A DNA stretch of 64,000 bases from Gordonia iterans (GTDB lineage: Bacteria; Actinomycetota; Actinomycetes; Mycobacteriales; Mycobacteriaceae): NCBI RefSeq assembly GCF_002993285.1, contig NZ_CP027433.1:1922001-1986000 (forward strand), given 5' to 3'. Positions 57,598-64,000 of the stretch are shown here, one piece after another. Below the pieces are notes generated by a model, which ran no database searches, had not been told where the DNA came from, and saw nothing but the letters and a program-made list of their open reading frames with translations. How positions within the stretch are numbered: the first letter of the stretch is position 1; each line of letters opens with the position of its first letter. Made by a program: the position numbers and the translations under genes.

Positions 57598-60452
57598 TGG
57601 AGTTCGTCGTGAACGGTGACGCGGTCGCCGCGCAGCCCCGCCCGGGCCAGTGTCTGCGGACACTGCTGCGCGAGCAGGGCCGCTTCGAGGTCAAGAAGGG
57701 GTGCGACGCGGGCGACTGCGGTGCGTGCGGCGTGCTGGTCGACGGGGTGCCGGTCCACTCGTGCATCTATCCCGCCGTGCGTGCCGAGGGCCGGGCGATC
57801 ACGACGGTCCGGGGTCTCGGCACGCCGGAGAAGCTGCACCCGATGCAGCAGGCCTTCGCCGACGGTTTCGCCTTCCAATGCGGTTTCTGCACCGCCGGGA
57901 TGCTGGTCACCGCATCGACTCTCACCCCCGACGATCTCGATCACCTCGACCGCAAGATGAAGGGCAATCTGTGCCGCTGCACCGGATATCGGCCCATCCG
58001 GGAGGCGATCCGGGGCGTGGTGGGGCCGACGGAGATTCGGCGGCCCGAGACGTGTGGTCGGACGTGCGACGACGCGCGGTCGGAGGCGCCGCGGAGCAGA
58101 GTCCTGAGTTCGCGCGGCGGAGTGTGCGATGACGCGCGGTCGAAGGGCGTCGGGGAGTCGCTGCGGCCGCTCGCGGCCGAGCGGGTGGTGACCGGCACCG
58201 AGCCGTACACCTTCGACACGGACATCCCCGGCCTGCTGCACATCAAAGTGCTGGGCTCGCCGCACGCGCACGCCCGTATCGTCTCCATCGACACCGCGGC
58301 GGCGGAGGCCGTCGATGGAGTCGAACTGGTTCTGACGCACCGGAACGTCGACACCCCGCGGTTCTCCACCGCTCGCCACGAACTGCGCACGGACGATCCG
58401 GACGACACGCTCGTCTTCGACCCCGTGGTCCGCTTCCGGGGTCAGCGGGTGGCCGCGGTCGTCGCCGCCGATCCGGGTACCGCCGAGCGCGCGCTGCGCC
58501 TGCTCGACGTCGTCTACGAACCGCTGGACGCGGTCTACGACCCCGAGCAGGCGCGTCGGCCGGGCGCGCCGCTGCTGCATGCCGATCGCACCGAGGCCGA
58601 CCGCGTCGCCGACGCCCGGCGCAACGTGGTCGCCGCGATGCACGACGGCTACGGCGGTGACATCGGCGAGGCGCTGCGGGTCTCGGCGGTGACCGTCGAA
58701 GGGGAGTGGCGCACGTCGCGCGTCTCACACGCTCAGCTCGAGACCCACGGCACCCTCGGCTGGCTCGGCGACGACGGCCGCCTGACACTGCGGACCAGCA
58801 CCCAGGTGCCGTTCCTGGTCCGCGACGAGCTCGCGCACCTGCTCGGACTGGCACCCGAGGCGATCCGGGTGTTCACCGCGCGCGTCGGCGGCGGCTTCGG
58901 CGGCAAACAGGAGATGCTGACCGAGGACCTGGTGGCGCTGGCGGTGCTGCGCACCGGCAAGCCCGTCGCCTACGAGATGACGCGCACCGAGGAGCTGACC
59001 CGCACCACCTACCGGCACCCGTTCCGGGTCTCCGTCCGGCTCGGTGCGGACGCCGACGGCGTCCTCACCGCGATGCATCTCGACGTGCTCACCGACGCCG
59101 GGGCCTACGGAAACCATTCGCCGGGCGTGATGTTCCACGGCTGCGCCGAGTCGGTCTCGGTGTACCGCTGCCCGGTGCGACGCGTGGACGCCGAGTCCGT
59201 ATACACCAACAACCCGCCCTCCGGCGCGTTCCGGGGATACGGGTTGGGTCAGGTGATCTTCGCCGTCGAATCGGCGATGGACCAGCTGGCGCTCGAGCTC
59301 GGCATCGATCCGTACACCCTGCGGCGCCGCAACATGGTCGCCGACGGCGATCCGCTGCTGATCGCCCATCCGGAACCCGAGGAGGACCTGATCTACGGCA
59401 GCTACGGCCTGGATCAGTGCCTGGACGCGGTGCAGCGGGGCCTGGCCGCCTCGGCCGGCGACGTCGCCGCGGAGTTTCGCGGACCTCGCTGGCGGATCGG
59501 CGAGGGCATCGCTCTCTCGGCCATCGCGACCATGGCGCCGCGCGGTCACTTCGCTCGTGCGACGGTCCGTGTCGGCGACGACGGGATCTACACGGTCGGC
59601 GTCGGCACCGCCGAGTTCGGCAACGGCACGACGACGGTGCACGTTCAGCTGGCGGCCACCGTGCTGAACACCACCGCGGACCGCATCCGATTGCGTCACG
59701 GCGACACCGATGCCGCGCCGTACGACACCGGGGCCTTCGCCTCGGCCGGAACCACGGTGGCGGGCAAGGCCGTGCACGCCGCGGCGCTGGCTCTGCGGGA
59801 ACGACTGCTCGTCGCGGCGACGGTGCTGTCCGGCGATCCGGAGCCCCGGATCGAGTCCGCGGGCGTCCGGACTCGCGACGGTCTGCTCGGGTTCGCGCGT
59901 CTGCGGCCGGCGATCGACGACGAGCACCTCGACGGCGGCGAGATCGTCGCCGAGGGATCCGAAGACGGGGCGCTGCGGTCGATCGCCTTCAACGTGCAGG
60001 GGTTCCGGGTGGCGGTGGACACCGGCACGGGGGCGGTGAGGATCCTCGCGTCTGTACACGGCGCGGACGCCGGGACCGTCGTCAATCCGGCCCAGTGCCG
60101 CGGCCAGATCGAGGGCGGCGTCGCGCAGGGCATCGGCTCGGCGCTCTACGAGGAGATCATGCTCGACGGCGCGGGGCGCGTGGTGACCCCGGTCTTCCGC
60201 ACGTACCGGGTGCCGCAGATGGCCGACATCCCCGACACCGAGATCCATTTCGCGGCCACGCACGACGACCTCGGCCCGTTCGGGGCGAAGTCGATGAGCG
60301 AATCGCCGTACAACCCGGTCGCTCCGGCCCTGGCGAACGCGATCACGCGCGCCCTCGGGGTACGACCGCACGAACTTCCGATGTCTCGTGACCGGATCTG
60401 GCGCCTCGCTGGACGAGTGACCGCGCCGAACAACGAAGGAGTACAAGCATGA
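57594..60452 (+). CDS. Xanthine dehydrogenase, fused [2Fe-2S] and molybdopterin subunits
   Basis: 952 aa. Residues 1 to about 140 bind two [2Fe-2S] clusters: C37-x4-C42-x2-C45-x10-C56 and C96-x2-C99/C127-x-C129. A linker (about 145-190) has an unusual internal repeat. The molybdopterin part (about 195-945) has RVGGGFGGKQEM, PPSGAFRGYGLGQ (A-F-R-G) and the catalytic Glu903 in FGAKSMSESPYNPVAP. It oxidises hypoxanthine/xanthine to urate. Most bacteria encode these two parts separately or join the Fe-S part to FAD; the Fe-S/Mo fusion here is less common. Overlaps the permease gene by four bases. Confidence 0.9.
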   Translation: MMEFVVNGDAVAAQPRPGQCLRTLLREQGRFEVKKGCDAGDCGACGVLVDGVPVHSCIYPAVRAEGRAITTVRGLGTPEKLHPMQQAFADGFAFQCGFCTAGMLVTASTLTPDDLDHLDRKMKGNLCRCTGYRPIREAIRGVVGPTEIRRPETCGRTCDDARSEAPRSRVLSSRGGVCDDARSKGVGESLRPLAAERVVTGTEPYTFDTDIPGLLHIKVLGSPHAHARIVSIDTAAAEAVDGVELVLTHRNVDTPRFSTARHELRTDDPDDTLVFDPVVRFRGQRVAAVVAADPGTAERALRLLDVVYEPLDAVYDPEQARRPGAPLLHADRTEADRVADARRNVVAAMHDGYGGDIGEALRVSAVTVEGEWRTSRVSHAQLETHGTLGWLGDDGRLTLRTSTQVPFLVRDELAHLLGLAPEAIRVFTARVGGGFGGKQEMLTEDLVALAVLRTGKPVAYEMTRTEELTRTTYRHPFRVSVRLGADADGVLTAMHLDVLTDAGAYGNHSPGVMFHGCAESVSVYRCPVRRVDAESVYTNNPPSGAFRGYGLGQVIFAVESAMDQLALELGIDPYTLRRRNMVADGDPLLIAHPEPEEDLIYGSYGLDQCLDAVQRGLAASAGDVAAEFRGPRWRIGEGIALSAIATMAPRGHFARATVRVGDDGIYTVGVGTAEFGNGTTTVHVQLAATVLNTTADRIRLRHGDTDAAPYDTGAFASAGTTVAGKAVHAAALALRERLLVAATVLSGDPEPRIESAGVRTRDGLLGFARLRPAIDDEHLDGGEIVAEGSEDGALRSIAFNVQGFRVAVDTGTGAVRILASVHGADAGTVVNPAQCRGQIEGGVAQGIGSALYEEIMLDGAGRVVTPVFRTYRVPQMADIPDTEIHFAATHDDLGPFGAKSMSESPYNPVAPALANAITRALGVRPHELPMSRDRIWRLAGRVTAPNNEGVQA
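58064..58142 (+). repeat. Direct repeat in the xanthine dehydrogenase linker
   Basis: A 19-bp unit at 58064-58082 recurs at 58124-58142 with one change, 60 bp (20 codons) later. It encodes (T/V)CDDARS twice in the linker between the Fe-S and molybdopterin domains. Confidence 0.75.
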
Positions 60453-62434
60453 GCACTGTCCAGAAGGCGACCGACGCGCCGCGCGTCCATCCGGTGGACG
60501 AGGTTCCACCGGTGCCGAAGCTGCTGACCTACGGCTTCCAGCACGTGGCGGCCTTCTACGCCGGCGCGGTGATCGTGCCGATCATCATCGGCGGTGCGCT
60601 CGGGGTCTCCGGGTCGGACATGATCAAACTGATCCAGGCGGACCTGCTCACCTGCGGCATCGCGTCGCTGCTGCAGGCCGTCGGCATCCGGATCGGCAAG
60701 TTCCGGATCGGTGTTCAGTTGCCGCTGCTCCAGGGGGTGGCCTTCGCCGGAGTCGCGCCGCTCATCGCGATCGGCAGCGCTCACGGAGGTGGATCGGCCG
60801 CCTTACCCTTCATCTTCGGGGCGGTGATCGTCTCCGGCATCGTCTTCTTCCTCGTCGCACCGCTCATCGCGAAGATCGTGCGGTTCTTCCCACCGGTGGT
60901 GACCGGCACGGTGCTCACGATCATCGGCGTCACGCTGATGCCGGTGGCGGCCAATCACGCGATCGGCGGTCAGCTCGGCCTGCCGGGCTTCGACTGGGCG
61001 TACGGCGTGATGGGCGCCTCGCCCGGCGGCCACGGCGATCCGTCGAGCCCGACCAACTTCTACTTCGCCGTCGGCACGATCATCCTGATCCTGGTGCTGC
61101 AGCGGTTCTTCACCGGATTCCTCTCCACAATCGCGGTGCTGCTCGGCCTGATCGGAGGGTCCGTGGTGTGGTTCCTGACTCAGGACACCGATTTCACCGC
61201 GGTGAACGAGGCCGGCTGGTTCTGGTTCGCCACGCCGTTCCACTTCGGCATGCCCCAGGTGACGGTGTCCGGAGTGATCCTGGTGCTGCTGGTCATGATG
61301 ATCACCGCCGTCGAGACGGTCGGCAGCCTGTACGCGACCGGGGACATCGTGGGCAAGCGCATCACGCAGGGCGACGTCGCCGCCGCCCTGCGCGCGGACG
61401 GCGTGTCCACCACCATCGGCGGCAGCATGGGTTCGTTCCCGTACACCTGCTTCGCCGAGAACATCGGCCTGGTCCGGGTGACCGGGGTCAAGAGCCGGTG
61501 GATCGTGGCGATGGCGGCGGTCTTCATGGTCCTGCTCGGCCTGTTCCCGAAGGCGGCCGCGGTGGTCGCCCTCATTCCGGAGCCGGTGCTCGGCGGCGCG
61601 GCACTCATGCTGTTCGCGGCCGTCGCCGTCGTCGGTATCCAATTGCTCGGAAGCGTCGACTTCAACGACCATCGCAACTTGATCGTCGCCGGCACCGGCA
61701 TCGCGATGGGCATGTACGTGATGGCCTTCCCGGGAGTCACCGACGCGGTGCCGTCGTGGCTGGAGTGGTACTTCTCCGGGGGCATCGCCGCCGGCGCGTT
61801 CACGACGATCCTGCTGAACCTGATCTTCTTCCACATCGGCCGCGACCACGGTCCGGCGGTCACCACCGACAGCGCCGGCGATCTGGTCCACCTGGATCAG
61901 ATCAACGAGATGAGCCGTGCCGAGTTCGGCGAGACCTTCGGGCACGTCGTCCAGCAGCAGGACTGGGCGCTCGACGTGGTGTACGGCCTTCGGCCGTTCG
62001 CCTCGCCGATGGAACTCGGCGAGGCCTTCCAGGACTCGCTCCTCACCGCGACCAACGACGAGCAGGACACCCTGATCAACTCGTACGCGGACTTCGGATC
62101 GGATGATCCGGTCGAGCAGGCGGAGGCGTTCGCGAGCATCGACCCGGTGTTCGGGCAGCCGTCCTACGAGGAACACGAGGAGTTGATCGAGGTGGCTCGG
62201 GCACACCGGGAGAAGTTCGGCTTCCCGCTGATCATCTCCGAGCGTGACGATGCGAGTTTCGCGCAGATGCTCGGCTCCTACTGGGCGCGGATGGACAATT
62301 CGCCGGCCGCCGAGCGGCAGGAGACGCTGATCGAGGTCTCCAAGATCTTCAACCACCGGTTCAACAAACTGGTCGCCGACGCCAATCCGATCTCGACGGC
62401 CCGGTTCCAGCGATTCAAGGAGGTCGGACAGTGA
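60449..62434 (+). CDS. NCS2 purine permease fused to OHCU-decarboxylase-like domain
   Basis: 661 aa. Residues about 25-470 are an NCS2 xanthine/urate permease with about 12-14 helices: QLPLLQGVAFAGVAPLIAIG, AVETVGSLYATGDIVGKRITQGDV, GSFPYTCFAENIGLVRVTGVKSRW. From L482 a soluble domain follows that reads like 2-oxo-4-hydroxy-4-carboxy-5-ureidoimidazoline (OHCU) decarboxylase: INEMSRAEFGETFG, LRPFASPMELGEAF, AHREKFGFPLIISERDD, RMDNSPAAERQETLIEVSKIFNHRFNKLV. The usual catalytic A-H-P-D-L position here reads S545-Y546-A-D-F, so the His is Tyr. The domain may be inactive or altered. Overlaps neighbours at both ends. Confidence 0.85.
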   Translation: MSTVQKATDAPRVHPVDEVPPVPKLLTYGFQHVAAFYAGAVIVPIIIGGALGVSGSDMIKLIQADLLTCGIASLLQAVGIRIGKFRIGVQLPLLQGVAFAGVAPLIAIGSAHGGGSAALPFIFGAVIVSGIVFFLVAPLIAKIVRFFPPVVTGTVLTIIGVTLMPVAANHAIGGQLGLPGFDWAYGVMGASPGGHGDPSSPTNFYFAVGTIILILVLQRFFTGFLSTIAVLLGLIGGSVVWFLTQDTDFTAVNEAGWFWFATPFHFGMPQVTVSGVILVLLVMMITAVETVGSLYATGDIVGKRITQGDVAAALRADGVSTTIGGSMGSFPYTCFAENIGLVRVTGVKSRWIVAMAAVFMVLLGLFPKAAAVVALIPEPVLGGAALMLFAAVAVVGIQLLGSVDFNDHRNLIVAGTGIAMGMYVMAFPGVTDAVPSWLEWYFSGGIAAGAFTTILLNLIFFHIGRDHGPAVTTDSAGDLVHLDQINEMSRAEFGETFGHVVQQQDWALDVVYGLRPFASPMELGEAFQDSLLTATNDEQDTLINSYADFGSDDPVEQAEAFASIDPVFGQPSYEEHEELIEVARAHREKFGFPLIISERDDASFAQMLGSYWARMDNSPAAERQETLIEVSKIFNHRFNKLVADANPISTARFQRFKEVGQ

Positions 62435-62943
62435 CGTCTGCCAACCGAACCCCGCCGCACGAGTCATCTACCCGCAGCGACGACGCCCGCTGGCTCGCGG
62501 CGGCCGTCGACCTGGCCACCGAGAGCGTCGCCGAGGGCGGTGGTCCGTTCGGCGCCGTGATCGTGCGCAACGGCGTCGCGGTGGCGGTCGGCCAGAATCG
62601 GGTGACCCGCGACAACGATCCGACGGCGCACGCCGAGGTCATCGCCATCCGGTCCGCCTGCCAGGTGATCGGCGACTTCTCGCTGTTCGGCCACACCCTG
62701 TACACCTCGTGCGAGCCGTGCCCGCTCTGCTTGTCGGCGGCCCTGTGGGCGCGGGTGGATCGCGTCGTCTATGCCGCCGACCGGGAGGACGCGGCCCGCG
62801 GCGGGTTCGACGACCGTGAGTTCTACGAGCTCTTCGCCACGCCGCGCACGGAATGGCCGATGGTGATCGATCCGGTCCGCCCGGACAACGCCTTCGCGCC
62901 GTTCGCGGCCTGGAACGCCGAGGCCGACCGTGTCCGGTACTGA
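62431..62943 (+). CDS. Nucleobase/nucleoside deaminase, guanine-deaminase-like
   Basis: 170 aa, cytidine-deaminase fold. Zinc site H67-A-E69 and P-C97-P-L-C100 (SCEPCPLCLSAALWA). GGGPFGAVIVRNG and HTLYTSCEPCPLC fit the Bacillus GuaD/TadA-like group. In a purine operon it most likely deaminates guanine to xanthine, feeding xanthine dehydrogenase. GTG start inside the permease stop; overlaps the next gene by 14 bases. Confidence 0.85.
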   Translation: MTSANRTPPHESSTRSDDARWLAAAVDLATESVAEGGGPFGAVIVRNGVAVAVGQNRVTRDNDPTAHAEVIAIRSACQVIGDFSLFGHTLYTSCEPCPLCLSAALWARVDRVVYAADREDAARGGFDDREFYELFATPRTEWPMVIDPVRPDNAFAPFAAWNAEADRVRY

Positions 62944-63526
62944 TCGGGTCCGGCGTCTGCTCGAGGTGATCTGTGACGAAGTGGTGCCCCTCACCCGGGA
63001 GGGGGTGGCCGCGGGCAACAAGATCTTCGGTGCTGCGATCGTCCGCAAGGACGATCTGTCGACGGTGGTCGCGGCGACCAACAACGAGATAGAGAATCCC
63101 TTGTGGCATGGGGAGATTCACGCCATCAAACGATTCTACGAATTGCCCGGCCGACCCGCGGTCGCGGACTGTCTGCTGTTGGCGACGCACGAGCCCTGCT
63201 CGCTGTGCCTGTCCGGGATCGCCTGGGCGGGCTTCGACGAGTTCGCCTATCTGTTCAGTCACCGGGATTCGGCTGAGAGTTTCGCGATCCCGTACGACAT
63301 CGCGATCCTGAAGGAGGTGTACGCGGTGCCGGACCCGGACCGCGCGGCGGCGGCGCCGGATCGGGATCTGTACAACCGGGAGAACGCGTTCTTCGTCTCC
63401 GCCGACCTGATGCCGCCGGCCCGGGCAGCGTTCCCGGAGCTGCTCGCCGGGCTCGAAGAGACCTACGCGGAACTCTCGGCGAGCTATCAGCGGAGCAAAG
63501 GCTCCGGGAACATCGCGCTGGCCTGA
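62930..63526 (+). CDS. Second, divergent deaminase-fold protein
   Basis: 198 aa, also cytidine-deaminase fold but changed: zinc site H60-G-E62 (LWHGEIHAI, instead of H-A-E) and C90-S-L-C93 (HEPCSLCLSGIAWAGF). The zinc ligands and catalytic Glu are retained, so it is likely active. The C-terminal half (YDIAILKEVYAVPDPDR onward) is longer and unlike GuaD. Substrate unknown; another purine or a purine-derived amine is likely from context. GTG start within the previous gene. Confidence 0.7.
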   Translation: MSGTDRVRRLLEVICDEVVPLTREGVAAGNKIFGAAIVRKDDLSTVVAATNNEIENPLWHGEIHAIKRFYELPGRPAVADCLLLATHEPCSLCLSGIAWAGFDEFAYLFSHRDSAESFAIPYDIAILKEVYAVPDPDRAAAAPDRDLYNRENAFFVSADLMPPARAAFPELLAGLEETYAELSASYQRSKGSGNIALA

Positions 63527-63527
63527 C

Positions 63528-64000
63528 ATGCGCGAGCATCTCGGCCAACTGGCGCGATGGTCGACCGGCGGTGCGCCGGCGGCCGTCGCGGTGGTGGTGC
63601 GGACCTTCGCCTCGGCGCCGCTTCCGGCCGGTTCGGTGATGGCAGTGGGTCCGCGCGGGGAGGCCGTCGGCTCGGTCTCCGGCGGGTGCGTCGAATCGGC
63701 GGTGTACGCCGAATGCGTCGACGCGATGGCGACCGGCCGCCCCGTACTGGCGAGCTACGGGGTGAGCGACGACGACGCGCTGGAGGCCGGCCTGACGTGC
63801 GGCGGCACCCTGGAGGTGTTCGTCACCCGGCTCGACGACCGCCGATTCCCCGGCCTGCCCGAGCTGTGCGACCTGGTCGCGGCCGACGTCCCGGTCACGG
63901 TGGCCACGGTGCTGCGGACCTCCCGCCGCGGTCGCTCGGGAACCGAACCCGGTGCGCGCCTGGTGATCACCGAGACGGAGAGCTGGGGTACCACGGGTTC
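63528..64000 (+). CDS. XdhC/CoxI-family molybdenum cofactor maturation protein, 5' part
   Basis: The first 157 codons are present; the gene runs off the right edge. It starts at ATG 63528, one base after the previous stop. SVSGGCVESAVYAE and LEAGLTCGGTLEVFV are the two Cys-containing XdhC motifs. XdhC proteins bind the molybdenum cofactor and load the sulphurated form into xanthine dehydrogenase, so it serves the enzyme encoded 5 kb upstream. The C-terminal Rossmann domain is outside the window. Confidence 0.93.
   Translation, partial: MREHLGQLARWSTGGAPAAVAVVVRTFASAPLPAGSVMAVGPRGEAVGSVSGGCVESAVYAECVDAMATGRPVLASYGVSDDDALEAGLTCGGTLEVFVTRLDDRRFPGLPELCDLVAADVPVTVATVLRTSRRGRSGTEPGARLVITETESWGTTG

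Noticed and set aside
58725..60509. Long minus-strand frames opposite the molybdopterin subunit and permease (also at 2339-3883, 4639-6201, 25127-27427, 28236-30842, 60803-62467)
   Set aside because: All are shadows of well-supported genes and have low-complexity translations.

Overview
This window is high-GC DNA from an actinobacterium of the order Mycobacteriales, most likely Gordonia or a close relative. Three things support this. Long runs of housekeeping genes follow the Mycobacterium tuberculosis gene order (ndk-rne-rplU-rpmA-obg-proB, then rsmD-coaD, sepIVA-DUF177-rnc-mutM, osmC-acyP-smc-ftsY-amtB-glnB-glnD-ffh, rpsP-rimM-trmD-rplS-lepB-rnhB, yraN-comM-dprA, xerC, rpsB-tsf-pyrH-frr-cdsA-rlmN, dxr-rip1). 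The mycobacterial septation protein SepIVA is present. Many genes are preceded by -10 hexamers only 6-9 nt from a GTG or ATG, the leaderless layout common in this order. The genus is an inference from gene content; no rRNA is present.

Layout. 1-7316: end of ndk, RNase E/G, ribosomal proteins L21 and L27, the GTPase Obg and glutamate 5-kinase. 7370-12262: an accessory block with an acyl-CoA dehydrogenase-like protein, a Sir2 deacetylase and an ectABC ectoine operon. 12512-33230: RNA modification, CoA and septation genes, RNase III, Fpg, OsmC, acylphosphatase, SMC, FtsY, the ammonium-transport/PII/GlnD nitrogen-sensing operon, SRP Ffh, an amidohydrolase, and small proteins of unknown role. 33603-42708: the S16-KhpA-RimM-TrmD operon, a Pro-rich possible ESX-type protein, L19, signal peptidase, RNase HII, YraN, ComM and DprA. 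42731-47625: DUF6891-like protein, siderophore-interacting reductase, MFS exporter, XerC and an M23 peptidase. 47871-56589: S2, EF-Ts, UMP kinase, RRF, CdsA, LapA-like protein, RlmN, DUF2631, DXR and the site-2 protease Rip1. 56752-64000: a purine-catabolism operon in the place where mycobacteria have ispG.

The purine operon is the most interesting part. Its tightly spaced or overlapping genes encode a xanthine dehydrogenase FAD subunit, a fused [2Fe-2S]/molybdopterin subunit, an NCS2 xanthine/urate-type permease fused to a C-terminal OHCU-decarboxylase-like domain, two tandem cytidine-deaminase-fold proteins (one guanine-deaminase-like, one divergent) and the start of an XdhC maturation factor cut by the window edge. 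Together they suggest purine uptake, deamination to xanthine, oxidation to urate, and coupling of transport to a late step of urate breakdown. The motif that normally carries the catalytic histidine of OHCU decarboxylase appears altered in the fusion, so that domain may be non-catalytic or changed in specificity.

No rRNA, tRNA, CRISPR array, insertion sequence or prophage was recognised. Functional names rest on reading translated sequences and family motifs from memory; no database search was run.
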